From Tepidibacillus fermentans (GTDB taxonomy: Bacteria; Bacillota; Bacilli; Tepidibacillales; Tepidibacillaceae), in NCBI RefSeq assembly GCF_004342885.1, contig NZ_SMAB01000006.1, positions 62,001 to 126,000 of the forward strand: a stretch of 64,000 nucleotides of DNA, written 5' to 3'. Below are positions 35,801 through 46,207 of the stretch, one piece after another (within the stretch, counting starts at the first letter, position 1; each line of letters starts with the position of its first letter). Under the pieces are notes generated by a model, which saw only the letters and a list, made by a program, of their open reading frames with translations, was not told the DNA's origin and did no database searches. The position numbers and the translations under genes are program-made.

Positions 35801-37423
35801 ATGACAAGAAAGATCGAGACAGAAGTGGTTGTCATTGGTGGAGGAGTGACAGGGGCTGGGGTTTTGCGGGATTTGGCCCTACGAGGAATCAAGGCCATCC
35901 TAGTGGAACAAAGGGACTTAACCTATGGAACCTCGTCCCGATATCATGGTTTACTTCATTCAGGTGCGAGATATGCTGTTGGTGATGTAAAGACAGCTAG
36001 GGAAAGCTACGAGGAGAATTTAATTGTCAAACGAACAGTACCAGGGTCAGTTGAAGATACAGGTGGTTTATTTGTCAAAGTTCCACAAGACGATGATGAA
36101 TACGTGTATAATTGGATCGAAGGATGCAAGAAAGCAGGAATCCCGATTGAAGAAGTTCCAGTAGCTCAAGCACTTATCGAAGAACCCTTTTTATCTAAAG
36201 ATGTTCAAGCTGTTTATCGTGTTCCCGATGCAGCAGTTGACGGTTTTACATTAGTCGTGGATGTGGTAGGAGATGCAGTATCTAGAGGAAGCAAAGTTCT
36301 TACTTACCATGAAGTCGTCCAAATGATCATGAAAGAAAATCGAGTGATCGGTGTCGTTGTACGTAATGTTCATACCGGTGAATGGATCGAAATCTATGCG
36401 AATATGGTTGTCAATGCGACAGGACCATGGGCGGCAAAGATTGCATCTCTAGCAGGAATCGATATTCATATGATCAATAACCGTGGTATGTTAGTGGTTT
36501 TCCATCATCGGTTTAATAAAAAAGTGATCAATCGCTTACGCAAACCAGGGGATGCTGACATTTTTGTTCCAGCACATAACGTAACCATCTTTGGAACAAC
36601 CGGCGTGAATGTTCAAGAACCTGATGATTTTTCTCTAAGTCGTGAAGAAGTAGATAAGATGTTACGAGATGGGAAAGCGATGATCCCTGAAGTGGAACAG
36701 ATGCGAATGATTCGTGCCTTTGCTGGTGTAAGACCTCTTTATCAAGACAAAACAGTAACGGGAAGTAGTGGGAGAAATGTAAGTCGGGGAATGGCGCTAC
36801 TTGACCATGAAACCCGGGATGGATTAAAAGGAATTGTCACGATCACAGGTGGGAAGTTCACCACTTTCCGTTACATGGCAGAAAAAACGGTAGATCTCGT
36901 TTGTGATAAATTAGGGATTTCCGCAAAATGTACGACTCATGAAGAAATTGTTCCCCATCGCATGGCAAAGGAATTTTTTAAAGAAGTCAATATGGCACCA
37001 GCGGCGAAACAAAAGTTAATTCATTGGGCAGGTAATCGTGCGAAAAAAATTGAAGAAGGATTACAAAAAAATGATCTTTTAAATATCGTTGTCTGCGAAT
37101 GCGAACAAGTAACCCTAGGCGAAATCGAATCGGTCTTACCAGATGAAAAATTTCATTTAGGGGATATTCGTCGGAGAACCCGCTTAGGAATGGGGACCTG
37201 TCAAGGAACATTTTGTAATTTCCGTGCGGCAGCATTAGCGGTAGAAAGAGGAATCACAACGACACAAGAAGCCAATACTGCTTTACTCGATGCTATTGCG
37301 GAAAGACAAAAAGGGATGAAAGTGGTAGCTACAGGAGAAACAGCAAAACAATTAGAATTGATGAATACCATCTACTATGTTTCTTTGGGAATGGGAAAAA
37401 AGGGGGAAATGAAACATGTATGA
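35801..37423 (+). CDS. glpA: Anaerobic glycerol-3-phosphate dehydrogenase subunit A
   Basis: About 540-residue FAD subunit oxidising glycerol-3-phosphate to dihydroxyacetone phosphate. FAD motif VVVIGGGVTGAGVLRDLALRG, then TYGTSSRYHGLLHSGARYA, RAFAGVRPLY and TITGGKFTTFRYMAE as in GlpA/GlpD. The C-terminal ~90 residues are a BFD-like [2Fe-2S] domain (VVCECEQVTLGEIE, GMGTCQGTFC), present in GlpA and absent from GlpD. ATG 35801 fits the GGGGGA site; ATG 35795 is alternative. It overlaps glpB by eight bases. Confidence 0.93.
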   Translation: MTRKIETEVVVIGGGVTGAGVLRDLALRGIKAILVEQRDLTYGTSSRYHGLLHSGARYAVGDVKTARESYEENLIVKRTVPGSVEDTGGLFVKVPQDDDEYVYNWIEGCKKAGIPIEEVPVAQALIEEPFLSKDVQAVYRVPDAAVDGFTLVVDVVGDAVSRGSKVLTYHEVVQMIMKENRVIGVVVRNVHTGEWIEIYANMVVNATGPWAAKIASLAGIDIHMINNRGMLVVFHHRFNKKVINRLRKPGDADIFVPAHNVTIFGTTGVNVQEPDDFSLSREEVDKMLRDGKAMIPEVEQMRMIRAFAGVRPLYQDKTVTGSSGRNVSRGMALLDHETRDGLKGIVTITGGKFTTFRYMAEKTVDLVCDKLGISAKCTTHEEIVPHRMAKEFFKEVNMAPAAKQKLIHWAGNRAKKIEEGLQKNDLLNIVVCECEQVTLGEIESVLPDEKFHLGDIRRRTRLGMGTCQGTFCNFRAAALAVERGITTTQEANTALLDAIAERQKGMKVVATGETAKQLELMNTIYYVSLGMGKKGEMKHV

Positions 37424-38588
37424 TGTTGTGGTGATTGGCCAAGGGCTTACAGGGATGTTATCTGCCATTTGGACAAAAGAAGAAGGAGCTTCTGTTGCCA
37501 TCATTAGTCAAGGTACAGGTAGGATCCTTCAATCAACGGGTGTGATGGATATTCTTCCAGGAACAGAGGGGACAATGAATGATCTGATTCGTAAATACCA
37601 GATCAAAGGCTGGAACTCGCTACTCGTGGAGGGTGGAATCGATCGTTTTAAGACGTTAATGGTTCAGTTAGGCAATCCATATCAGGGATCTATTGAGCAA
37701 CCAGTAGAAATCGTAACTGGTTCAGGCTTTCTAAAATCAACCGCTTTATACCCGACAACAGTTTCCCCCATTCCCCATAAAGGTCATGTGGTTGTGGTTG
37801 GCTTTCAAGAAATTACAGATTTTCAGCCCTCTTATGTTGCAGAAAACTTAGCAAGTGAACGTCCTGAATTAACCATTGACCATTTCTCGATTTCCTTAGA
37901 GCAGCGTTCACATCGAACCATGACACAGCTTGATGCAGCTAGATTATTAGAGCAAAAAGAAGTTCGGAATCAAGTGATTCAACGATTGAAAGATAAAATG
38001 AAAGAGTCATCGATTCATAAGTCTGATTTAGTCATCCTACCATCTGTCTTAGGAGTAATTGGATGGGAATCCGTTTGGAAAGACTTTAAGAATCAATTGG
38101 ATACAACGATTACGGAAGCTGTTGGAATGCCACCCAATGCAACTGCAATACGCTTACACGAACAATTACATAGAGAAACGACTCGTTTAGGCGTTCGTCA
38201 ATATTTGAATTCCAAAGTGGTAGGAAGTAAACAAGGAAAACAAACGATTGAATCGGTCATGGTCCGTAACGCAAATCATACCATCGAAATAAAAGGAACA
38301 TCATTTGTACTTGCCACTGGTGGAATTCTAGGTGGGGGTATGGAAAAGATGGCAAGTAGCATAACCGAAACGACATTAGGGTTAGAAGTCGATCAAGAAG
38401 GGAATCTAATCAACCCATATGATAATCTTTATTTAGTGGGAGCTAGTCAAGGGCTTCGCGTTACATCTCATGGCATAACAGGGGGGATTTTTTCTATTCT
38501 TTCTAGCTATGAGACGGTTATTAAAAACAACTATCGTCAACCATTAGGAGGAGAACAACATGATAAACTTACCAGACACCAGTTATGA
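37416..38588 (+). CDS. glpB: Anaerobic glycerol-3-phosphate dehydrogenase subunit B
   Basis: 390-residue flavoprotein subunit, FMN/FAD-linked. Begins YDVVVIGQGLTGMLSAIWTK and has the GlpB GRILQSTGVMDILPG segment, LATGGILGGGM, and NLYLVGASQGLR near the end. Overlaps glpA at its start (8 bases) and glpC at its end (29 bases), indicating tight coupling. Confidence 0.9.
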   Translation: MYDVVVIGQGLTGMLSAIWTKEEGASVAIISQGTGRILQSTGVMDILPGTEGTMNDLIRKYQIKGWNSLLVEGGIDRFKTLMVQLGNPYQGSIEQPVEIVTGSGFLKSTALYPTTVSPIPHKGHVVVVGFQEITDFQPSYVAENLASERPELTIDHFSISLEQRSHRTMTQLDAARLLEQKEVRNQVIQRLKDKMKESSIHKSDLVILPSVLGVIGWESVWKDFKNQLDTTITEAVGMPPNATAIRLHEQLHRETTRLGVRQYLNSKVVGSKQGKQTIESVMVRNANHTIEIKGTSFVLATGGILGGGMEKMASSITETTLGLEVDQEGNLINPYDNLYLVGASQGLRVTSHGITGGIFSILSSYETVIKNNYRQPLGGEQHDKLTRHQL

Positions 38589-39768
38589 TCAATGTCTCAA
38601 ATGTAATGCATGTGTAGTAAGTTGTCCTGTTTCCAACGCAACCCTTGATTTTGGCGGACCGAAACATTTAGGACCTGAATTAAAGCGTCTGATGGAAAAT
38701 CAAGAGTTGATCGATGATCCGAGGATTGAACTTTGTACATTATGTGGCAATTGTGATCTCTCCTGCCCTGAAGATGTTCATGTTTCTAGTTTAACGGCAC
38801 AAGCAAAGGCGATTCATGCGGAAATATCGGGAACGAAATTCAGAGATAAAATATTAAGTCAAGCGGAAATAATGGGAAAAGTTGCTTCAACCTTTGCACC
38901 GATTACTAATACAGTAATGAAGATGAAACCCCTTCGTAAAGCGATGCAAAAGATAATGGGAATTCACGCTGATCGCAAATTCCCAGAATATCAATTTAAG
39001 AATTTTAATCGTACGTATAAAAAGAAAACCGCTAATACGAAGAGAAAAGTGGCTTATTTTGTTGGTTGTTATGCCACATACAATGCTCCACAAGTAGCTG
39101 AAGCATTTGTTGAGGTGATGTCTTATAATGGAATCGAAGTGGCCAAACCAGATCAACATTGTTGTGGAATCCCAATGCTCGCTAATGGGCAAATAGAACA
39201 AGCGATGAAAAATGCCAAGTTTAATGTTAAAAGTTTACTAGAATATACAAGAAAAGGTTACGATATTGTTCTAACTTGTACCAGTTGCACAACTGCACTA
39301 AAAAAGGAATATCCTGAGGTACTTAAAATTGAAGGTGCAAAAGAGTTAGCCGAACATGTCTTTGATGCCGATGAATATTTACGGATGCTTCATGAAGAAG
39401 GGGAAATGAACACCAACCTTGCACCGATGAGTGTGAAGGCTGGTTATTATGCACCATGTCACATGAAAGCACAAGGAATCGGAAATCCGGCAATGGATGT
39501 ACTTGAATTGATTCCAGGATATGAAATTCAAGATTTGGCCGCGGGATGTTGTGGCCAGTGTGGAACATTTGGTTTTAAAGAAGAAAAGTTTGAAATATCT
39601 CTAAAAATGGGTGCTCCGATGAAGCAAGCGGTAGAAGAATTAGATGCCGAATATACCGTAACCGAATGTGGGATGTGTAAAACCCAACTTGATCAATTAA
39701 CAGATAAACCTGTCAAACATCCAATGGAAATCATGGCAGAGGCATATCGGAAAGCTGTAGTTTACTAG
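38560..39768 (+). CDS. glpC: Anaerobic glycerol-3-phosphate dehydrogenase subunit C
   Basis: 402-residue iron-sulfur/CCG-domain protein that passes electrons to the quinone pool. Two [4Fe-4S] sites, CLKCNACVVSCP and CTLCGNCDLSCP, then two cysteine-rich CCG domains (HCCGIPMLANG and GCCGQCGTFGFK) with their partner cysteines (FVGCYATYN, TCTSCTTALK, CGMCKTQL). Start ATG with AGGAGG, inside glpB. Last gene of glpABC before a strong terminator. Confidence 0.93.
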   Translation: MINLPDTSYDQCLKCNACVVSCPVSNATLDFGGPKHLGPELKRLMENQELIDDPRIELCTLCGNCDLSCPEDVHVSSLTAQAKAIHAEISGTKFRDKILSQAEIMGKVASTFAPITNTVMKMKPLRKAMQKIMGIHADRKFPEYQFKNFNRTYKKKTANTKRKVAYFVGCYATYNAPQVAEAFVEVMSYNGIEVAKPDQHCCGIPMLANGQIEQAMKNAKFNVKSLLEYTRKGYDIVLTCTSCTTALKKEYPEVLKIEGAKELAEHVFDADEYLRMLHEEGEMNTNLAPMSVKAGYYAPCHMKAQGIGNPAMDVLELIPGYEIQDLAAGCCGQCGTFGFKEEKFEISLKMGAPMKQAVEELDAEYTVTECGMCKTQLDQLTDKPVKHPMEIMAEAYRKAVVY

Positions 39769-39827
39769 CTAATTCATCTGGACCAACATCATCAAAAAAT
39801 TTATAAGATTTTTATATTGATTTGATT

Positions 39828-39864
39828 AACCCTCTTCTTATCGAGTGTAAGAAGAGGGTTTTTT
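39828..39864 (+). terminator. Terminator of glpABC
   Basis: AACCCTCTTCTTA/TAAGAAGAGGGTT, perfect 13-bp arms with a 7-base loop and TTTT after. Confidence 0.92.
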
Positions 39865-39942
39865 GTGCGAGGTGACTAGTCAAAATGATATAACACATAT
39901 ATAATCATCTGTAAAGACATATGATAAAAGGGGGAAAAAGGA

Positions 39943-40482
39943 TTGAAAAAAGCACTACTTATCGTTGATATGAGTAATGATTTTGTTGATGATCATGGGG
40001 GATTAACGGCAGGAAAGCCTGCTCAACAGATTGTTCCAAATATCATCGATTTAGCAAATCACTTTCTTGATGAGAATCAGTTGGTGATTTTTGCAATGGA
40101 TGCCCATCAGCCAAATGATCGTCATTTTGAAGAATGGCCTGTTCACAATGTCATTGGAACATGGGGGCAACAATTATATGGTGAATTAGAAGAATGGTAC
40201 CAAAAATATAAACAGAAGGAGAATGTGATTTTACTTCCAAAACAACAATACGATGCTTTTTATGGAACTTCTTTGGAGCAAATTCTAAGAAATAAAGGAA
40301 TTCAAGAGGTTCATTTAACTGGAGTGGCAACAGACATTTGTGTATTTTTAACAGCCTCAGGTGCATATTATCGAGGATTTAAGACGTTTGCTCATAAAAA
40401 AGGAACGGCAACCTTTACCGACCAACAAGATTTAGCATTAAAACACATGAATACCATTTTTAAAACAGAAATAATCGATTAA
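39943..40482 (+). CDS. Nicotinamidase-like cysteine hydrolase
   Basis: 179-residue isochorismatase-fold amidase. Catalytic triad Asp9 (ALLIVDMSNDF), Lys100 (LLPKQQYDAF) and Cys133 (GVATDICVFLTA); metal residues Asp53 and His55 (FAMDAHQPND) and the nicotinamidase segment EWPVHNVIGTWG. It therefore probably deamidates nicotinamide to nicotinate for NAD salvage, complementing nadBCA at 23-27 kb. Start TTG with GGGGGAAA; monocistronic. Confidence 0.85.
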   Translation: MKKALLIVDMSNDFVDDHGGLTAGKPAQQIVPNIIDLANHFLDENQLVIFAMDAHQPNDRHFEEWPVHNVIGTWGQQLYGELEEWYQKYKQKENVILLPKQQYDAFYGTSLEQILRNKGIQEVHLTGVATDICVFLTASGAYYRGFKTFAHKKGTATFTDQQDLALKHMNTIFKTEIID

Positions 40483-40520
40483 CGGATAAACCTCAAAAAT
40501 TTTGGAATACAAGTTGACGT

Positions 40521-40624
40521 GGCTTGTATGTTCTAACGCTTCTCCATCCCTCGCGACTTTCTCTAAATAAACAGTCGGTAGGAAAGCACGCTCTAAAGAA
40601 TCAGCTTATAGAATCATACAAGCC
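40521..40624. repeat. Palindromic intergenic repeat, copy A (104 bp)
   Basis: Outer arms GGCTTGTATG and CATACAAGCC close an imperfect hairpin; the centre holds AATAAACAGTCGGTAGGAAA. A second copy lies at 62187-62291: the first 20 bases are identical and the centre differs at single positions. ATCCCTATTTTTT follows, so copy A could also act as a terminator of the nicotinamidase-like gene. No open frame inside. Confidence 0.85.
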
Positions 40625-40680
40625 ATCCCTATTTTTTATAAAAAATTTTTAAATTTTTTAAACCTAGAACAGGCAATGGA

Positions 40681-40758
40681 TTAAGCGTTTTCAAAATTTC
40701 CCAAGAACAAAAATTCAGAAAAAAGGCAATTGACAGGTAAAAATTACGGCATTATAAT
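40681..40758 (+). promoter_or_regulatory. ilv-leu promoter with cre-like and CodY-like sites
   Basis: TTGACA (40730-40735), 17-base spacer, TATAAT (40753-40758) is a fully consensus sigma-A promoter; start near 40765. AAGCGTTTTCAA (40683-40694), about 75 bases upstream of the start, resembles half or more of a cre site; B. subtilis ilv-leu is CcpA-activated from a similar position. AAAATTCAGAAAAAA (near 40710) resembles a CodY box with four mismatches. Confidence 0.75.
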
Positions 40759-40764
40759 CTCTAG

Positions 40765-41107
40765 TAATACTTTAAGAATATAAAGCGTTGTAACTTTTCA
40801 TAACAGAAAAGATAATGAAAAGGACAAGTAGCAAAAGGATCATTATGTTCAGAGAGCTAAGGATGCTGGGATCTTAGCCATAACCCTTTTGTGAACTCAC
40901 CTTGGAATCAACTTTGTGAAATGATCATTCTGTATGATGATGGTTCAGAGTAATAAAGTTCGGCGTTGCCGTTATCCATTACGTGTGAATCATAGCACGT
41001 ACCGAGGCTTTCTTTGCGAAAAGAAAGTGAACTAGGGTGGTACCACGAAGACTTCGTCCCTAATGACATTATCATTGATAATGTCATTAGGCATGAAGTC
41101 TTTTTTT
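40765..41107 (+). promoter_or_regulatory. T-box leader, leucine (CUC) specifier, with terminator
   Basis: The T-box core AGGGTGGTACCACG (TGGTACCACG at 41038-41047) is followed by a long terminator hairpin AGACTTC...GAAGTCT (41049-41101) and seven T residues. Stem I features include AGAGAG (GA motif) near 40853. In GTGAACTCACC, CTC at 40896-40898 is in the specifier position, i.e. leucine. UGGU fits the discriminator A of tRNA-Leu. It controls ilvDBNC-leuAB by uncharged tRNA-Leu. Confidence 0.88.
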
Positions 41108-41183
41108 ATTAATAAATTGGTATCATACCAATTTATCGAATCTAACTTTAAATATTAAAAATTCAAAAATGGAGGGGAAACAG

Positions 41184-42854
41184 ATGAATTCTCACAAAGT
41201 GACAAAAGGAATTGAAAGAGCACCACATCGAGCTTTATTTAAAGCGATGGGAATTACTGATGAAGAACTAGAAAGGCCTTTAATTGGCGTAGTCAATTCA
41301 TTTAGTGAGATTGTACCTGGTCACAAACATCTAAGACAACTAGCAGAAGAGGTTAAAGCTGGTATTCGTATGGCAGGTGGTACCCCTTTTGAATTTAACA
41401 CGATTGTTGTTTGTGATGGCATTGCAATGAATCATACAGGGATGCAATATTCATTAGCCAGTCGCGAATTAATCACAGATAGTATCGACACGGTTGTACA
41501 CGCTCATCAGTTTGATGGTTTAGTCTTTCTGCCAAACTGTGACAAAGTGGTTCCAGGAATGTTAATGGCAGCGGCTAGATTAAATCTACCATCAATCATT
41601 GTAAGTGGAGGGGCGATGCTGGCAGGCCATTTCAATGGGCAATCAGTTGATTTATCAACTGTCTTTGAGGCAGTTGGAGCTGTAAAAGCTGGAAAAATGA
41701 CGATGGAAGAGCTGTTTGTTTTAGAAGAAAATGCTTGTCCTGGTGGTGGAAGTTGTGCAGGAATGTTTACCGCTAACTCAATGAACTGTTTAACAGAAGC
41801 ACTAGGAATGGGATTACCTGGGAATGGTACGATCCCTGCAGTAATGGCAGCAAGAAATCGATTAGCGAAACGCGCAGGGATGAAGATTATGGAATTAGTA
41901 GAAAAAGATATTCGTCCGAGTCAGATCATGACAAAAGAGGCTTTTGAAAATGCATTGAAAGTGGATATGGCATTAGGGGGTTCTTCTAATACGGTTCTTC
42001 ATGTCTTAGCGGTTGCTCATGAGATGGGAATTCGTATTACATTGGATGAAATTAATAAAATCGCTGCAGAAACACCGCAACTCTGTAAACTAAGTCCAGC
42101 TGGGCCCAATCACATTGAATTATTAGATCGTGCGGGTGGGGTATCTGCTGTGATGAATGAACTTATGAATCACGGGTACTTGCATAAGGATGTTCTTACA
42201 GTAAACGCCACTACCCTCGAAGAAACCATTCGCAATGTTCAAGTAAAAGATCGTTCCGTGATTCGTTCAGTTGAAGATCCTTATTCAGAAACTGGAGGAT
42301 TAGCGATTCTTTTTGGAAACTTGGCACCAGATGGCGCAGTTGTAAAACAAGGGGCTGTAGCAAAAGAAATGTTGGTTCACCAAGGACCTGCAAGAGTCTT
42401 CAACGGTGAAGAAGAAGCAGTAAATGCGATTTTAGGTGGAAAAATTCAACCAGGAGATGTTGTCGTCATTCGTTATGAAGGGCCAAAAGGTGGTCCGGGA
42501 ATGAGAGAGATGTTAACCCCAACTTCTGCATTAGCGGGGATGGGATTAGATTCCAGTGTAGCTCTCATCACAGATGGACGTTTCTCCGGGGCAACAAGGG
42601 GTGCATCCATTGGTCATGTTTCTCCAGAAGCAGCTGCTTTTGGTCCAATCGCAGCAGTAGAAGAAGGAGATCTGATTCAGATTGATATTCCAGCGAGGAA
42701 AATTGTGCTGAAGGTAGATGAAGAAACCATTCAAAAACGGTTGGAATTGATAAAAGCTAATGGTCCAGTGAAAAAACAAGAGTTATCTGGATATTTAAAA
42801 CGTTACGCACGCAATGTAACCTCAGCCAATACAGGAGCGATTTGGGAATATTAG
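41184..42854 (+). CDS. ilvD: Dihydroxy-acid dehydratase
   Basis: 556-residue Fe-S enzyme of Val/Ile/Leu synthesis. Cluster cysteines in [13 protein letters not shown] and [20 protein letters not shown], substrate segment [14 protein letters not shown] and C-terminal [23 protein letters not shown] 41184 with GGAGGGG six bases upstream. First gene of the T-box operon; in B. subtilis ilvD is instead separate from ilvBHC-leu. Confidence 0.97.
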   Translation: MNSHKVTKGIERAPHRALFKAMGITDEELERPLIGVVNSFSEIVPGHKHLRQLAEEVKAGIRMAGGTPFEFNTIVVCDGIAMNHTGMQYSLASRELITDSIDTVVHAHQFDGLVFLPNCDKVVPGMLMAAARLNLPSIIVSGGAMLAGHFNGQSVDLSTVFEAVGAVKAGKMTMEELFVLEENACPGGGSCAGMFTANSMNCLTEALGMGLPGNGTIPAVMAARNRLAKRAGMKIMELVEKDIRPSQIMTKEAFENALKVDMALGGSSNTVLHVLAVAHEMGIRITLDEINKIAAETPQLCKLSPAGPNHIELLDRAGGVSAVMNELMNHGYLHKDVLTVNATTLEETIRNVQVKDRSVIRSVEDPYSETGGLAILFGNLAPDGAVVKQGAVAKEMLVHQGPARVFNGEEEAVNAILGGKIQPGDVVVIRYEGPKGGPGMREMLTPTSALAGMGLDSSVALITDGRFSGATRGASIGHVSPEAAAFGPIAAVEEGDLIQIDIPARKIVLKVDEETIQKRLELIKANGPVKKQELSGYLKRYARNVTSANTGAIWEY

Positions 42855-42901
42855 GAAATTTATGATCTTAATATATAAAAAGAAGAGAAAGGTGAGTGAA
42901 G

Positions 42902-44626
42902 ATGAGAGCAGAAGCGTATCAGCAAGTTGACAATCGCTTGGCGGAAGAACCTGTTTATGAGATGAAATCAGGTGCGGAAATGATTATTGAATGTTTAAAG
43001 AGGGAGGGAGTTGATGTCATTTTTGGTTACCCTGGGGGTGCAGTCATTCCAATATATGATGCTCTATATGATTCAGGTTTGAAACACGTCCTTTCTCGAC
43101 ATGAACAGGGGGCTATCCATGCAGCAGATGGATATGCTAGATCAACAGGAAAAGTAGGAGTGGTAATTGGAACGTCTGGACCTGGGGCAACCAATCTTGT
43201 AACAGGAATCACGAACGCCTATATGGACTCGATCCCTTTAGTGGTTTTGACAGGGCAAGTTCCTACAAGCTATATCGGAACGGATGCATTTCAAGAGGCG
43301 GATATTACGGGAATAACCATGCCAATTACCAAACACAATTATTTAGTTCAACGAACACAAGATTTACCGAAAATTTTGAAAGAGGCTTTTTACATTGCGA
43401 GGTCTGGCCGACCAGGACCCGTTCTCATTGATATTCCAAAGGATATTTCTTATGATGTTGCTCCATTTTATTATCCTGAGTCTGTATCGATACCAAGTTA
43501 CCAGCCAACGATTGAACCGAATCCAAGTCAGGTGATGAAAGTAGCGAAAACGATTGAACAAGCGAAACGGCCATTAATTTTAGCTGGTGGTGGAGTTATT
43601 TCTTCTGGTGCAGAAACTGAATTATTACAGTTCGTTGAAAAAATGCAAATCCCAGTTACAACGACCTTAATGGGATTAGGTGGATTTCCTGCTAGTCACC
43701 CTTTGTGGTTAGGAATGCCTGGAATGCATGGCACAGTAACAGCAAACCGTGCGATTCAAAATGCAGATTTGTTAATTTCACTTGGTGCAAGATTTGATGA
43801 TCGGGTAACAGGAAAGATCGAACGGTTTGCACCAAAGGCAAAAATCGTCCATGTTGATATTGATCCAGCTGAAGTAGGAAAGATTATTCCGACACAATTA
43901 CCACTAGTTGGCGACATTAAACACGTATTAGTCCAACTGATGAAGAAAACCTCCCCAGGGGACACGATAGAATGGATTGAACAATTACAACAGTGGAAAA
44001 AAGAAAAACCTTTACGCTATAAAGATTCCAAAGATGGAATCAAAGCACAGTATGTCATTGAACAACTATCCAATTATACAAAAGGTGATGCCATCATAAG
44101 TACCGATGTAGGTCAACATCAGATGTGGACGGCACAATATTATAAGTTTGAAAAGGCAAGAACACTTCTTACTTCAGGGGGATTAGGGACAATGGGGTTC
44201 GGATTACCTGCAGCAGTTGGAGCGCAAGTAGGGCATCCTGATCAAAAAGTAGTATGTATATCTGGTGACGGAAGTATCCAGATGAATATTCAAGAATTAG
44301 CCACCATTGTTCAACAAAAATTGCCATTAAAAATTATCATCCTGAATAATTCTTACTTAGGAATGGTTCGTCAATGGCAACAAATCTTCCACGATTGTCG
44401 CTACTCTTGTACATTTATGACTGGACCTGATTTCGTCAAACTAGCAGAAGCCTACGGAATGTTAGGGATCCGTGCAGTGAAGAAAGAAGAAGTAACTGAA
44501 GTTCTTGAACAAGGAATGAAACATAATGGCCCAGTGATTATGGAATTTATGGTAGAAGAAGAGGAAAATGTCTTTCCTTTTGTACCTCCAGGAGCATCAC
44601 TTGATGAGATGATTGAAGGGGAGTGA
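42902..44626 (+). CDS. ilvB: Acetolactate synthase large subunit
   Basis: 574-residue TPP- and FAD-dependent enzyme. Catalytic Glu in LSRHEQGAIHAADGYAR, TPP motif GDGSIQMNIQELATIVQ...NNSYLGMVRQWQ, FAD segments GGGVISSGAETEL and FDDRVTGKIERFAP. Starts at ATG 42902 after AAAGGTGAG; GTG 42896 also in frame. Overlaps the upstream GTG of ilvN. Confidence 0.97.
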   Translation: MRAEAYQQVDNRLAEEPVYEMKSGAEMIIECLKREGVDVIFGYPGGAVIPIYDALYDSGLKHVLSRHEQGAIHAADGYARSTGKVGVVIGTSGPGATNLVTGITNAYMDSIPLVVLTGQVPTSYIGTDAFQEADITGITMPITKHNYLVQRTQDLPKILKEAFYIARSGRPGPVLIDIPKDISYDVAPFYYPESVSIPSYQPTIEPNPSQVMKVAKTIEQAKRPLILAGGGVISSGAETELLQFVEKMQIPVTTTLMGLGGFPASHPLWLGMPGMHGTVTANRAIQNADLLISLGARFDDRVTGKIERFAPKAKIVHVDIDPAEVGKIIPTQLPLVGDIKHVLVQLMKKTSPGDTIEWIEQLQQWKKEKPLRYKDSKDGIKAQYVIEQLSNYTKGDAIISTDVGQHQMWTAQYYKFEKARTLLTSGGLGTMGFGLPAAVGAQVGHPDQKVVCISGDGSIQMNIQELATIVQQKLPLKIIILNNSYLGMVRQWQQIFHDCRYSCTFMTGPDFVKLAEAYGMLGIRAVKKEEVTEVLEQGMKHNGPVIMEFMVEEEENVFPFVPPGASLDEMIEGE

Positions 44627-44631
44627 CTCGA

Positions 44632-45105
44632 ATGAAATACACGTTATCATTAATTGTAAATGACCAAGCAGGGGTTTTAACCCGAATTGCTGGTTTATTT
44701 AATCGCAGGGGATTTAATATTGATTCAATCACAGTAGGGAAAACAGAAGAACCAGGGCTTTCACGAATGACAATTGTTGTACATGGCGATAAACGTTTGG
44801 TTGAACAGATCAAAAAACAACTTCATAAACAAATTGATGTTCATAAGGTAATTGACATCACGAATGAGCCAATGGTGGCTAGGGAATTGATCATGATTAA
44901 AGTGAAAGCAACACCGCAAACATTGCCAGAAATCACAAACTTAATTGAACCATTTCGTTCAACAGTTGTTGATGTCGCACACTCTACGATTACCATTCAA
45001 GCAACAGGGGATGAAGATAAATTAAACGCAATCATTGAGTTACTCCGACCTTATGGAATTAAAGATCTAGTAAGGACAGGATTTGCAGCTATTCAAAGAG
45101 GATAA
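44632..45105 (+). CDS. ilvN: Acetolactate synthase small regulatory subunit
   Basis: 157-residue ACT-domain subunit. N-terminal ACT domain LSLIVNDQAGVLTRIAGLFNR with the GFNIDSITVG strand binds valine in the family; the C-terminal domain VVDVAHSTITIQATGDEDKL is conserved. ATG 44632 with GGGGAG; GTG 44623 overlaps the ilvB stop. Also called ilvH. Confidence 0.95.
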   Translation: MKYTLSLIVNDQAGVLTRIAGLFNRRGFNIDSITVGKTEEPGLSRMTIVVHGDKRLVEQIKKQLHKQIDVHKVIDITNEPMVARELIMIKVKATPQTLPEITNLIEPFRSTVVDVAHSTITIQATGDEDKLNAIIELLRPYGIKDLVRTGFAAIQRG

Positions 45106-45194
45106 GTGAATAAAAAGTTGTTGTTACAAGTTAAAATCGTGCACATTATTTATTTAGAATATTTAAAATATTTTTGAAAAGGGAGAGGTAAAAG

Positions 45195-46187
45195 ATGAAA
45201 ATGTATTATGATCAAGATGCGAATTTAGAGGTATTACAAGAAAAAACAGTAGCGATTATTGGGTATGGTAGTCAAGGCCATGCTCAGGCACAAAATTTGC
45301 GTGATAGTGGAGTAAAAGTTGTTATTGGTTTAAGACAAGGAAAGTCTTGGAAACAAGCAGAAGCAGACGGTTTTGAGGTATACCCCGTTTCTGAAGCTGT
45401 TGCATTAGCCGATGTGGTACAAATTCTATTACCTGATGAACAACAAGCCAAAGTATATCGGGAAGAGATCGAACCGAATTTGAAAAAAGGCGCGACTTTA
45501 GTATTCTCACATGGCTTTAACATTCATTATGGGCAAATTATTCCTTCCGAGGAAACAGATGTGGTAATGATCGCACCAAAAAGCCCAGGACATCTTGTAA
45601 GAAGAACATTTGAACAAGGAGCAGGAGTCCCTGGTTTATTAGCAATCTATCAAGATCAATCAGGAAAAGCTTTAGATACTGCTCTCGCTTATGCAAAAGG
45701 GATTGGTTGTACGAGAGCAGGAGTGATTGAAACAACCTTTAAGGAAGAAACAGAAACCGACCTCTTTGGTGAGCAGGCTGTATTATGTGGTGGTGTATCC
45801 GAACTTGTAAAAGCTGGTTTTGAAACTCTTACAGAGGCAGGATATCAACCAGAAATCGCGTATTTTGAATGCTTGCATGAATTAAAATTAATCGTTGATC
45901 TCATGTATGAAGGTGGTCTTAGCCATATGCGCTATTCCATCAGTGATACCGCTCAATATGGAGATTATATGTCAGGAAAACGAGTAATTTCTACTGCTTC
46001 ACGCCAAGCAATGAAAGATATTCTTCATGAAATTCAAACAGGACAATTTGCTAGAAATTGGATCTTAGAGAATCAAGTAGGTAGACCCATGTTTAATGCG
46101 ATTGATCGTAAAGAAAAAGAACATCCAATTGAAGTTGTTGGTGCTAAGCTTCGCGAAATGATGCCATTTGTCAAAAACAAAAAATAA
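45195..46187 (+). CDS. ilvC: Ketol-acid reductoisomerase
   Basis: 330-residue class I enzyme. NAD(P)-binding [21 protein letters not shown] with a short beta2-alphaB loop [15 protein letters not shown]; metal ligands in [11 protein letters not shown] and the [17 protein letters not shown] helix. The class I 7-residue loop has RxxxxSW, as in NADPH enzymes. ATG with GGGAGAGG. Confidence 0.97.
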   Translation: MKMYYDQDANLEVLQEKTVAIIGYGSQGHAQAQNLRDSGVKVVIGLRQGKSWKQAEADGFEVYPVSEAVALADVVQILLPDEQQAKVYREEIEPNLKKGATLVFSHGFNIHYGQIIPSEETDVVMIAPKSPGHLVRRTFEQGAGVPGLLAIYQDQSGKALDTALAYAKGIGCTRAGVIETTFKEETETDLFGEQAVLCGGVSELVKAGFETLTEAGYQPEIAYFECLHELKLIVDLMYEGGLSHMRYSISDTAQYGDYMSGKRVISTASRQAMKDILHEIQTGQFARNWILENQVGRPMFNAIDRKEKEHPIEVVGAKLREMMPFVKNKK

Positions 46188-46207
46188 GTGAGATGGAGGG
46201 CCACCAC

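Noticed and set aside
40521-40624. Palindromic repeat as a CRISPR array
   Set aside because: Single isolated copies without spacers; no cas genes in the window.
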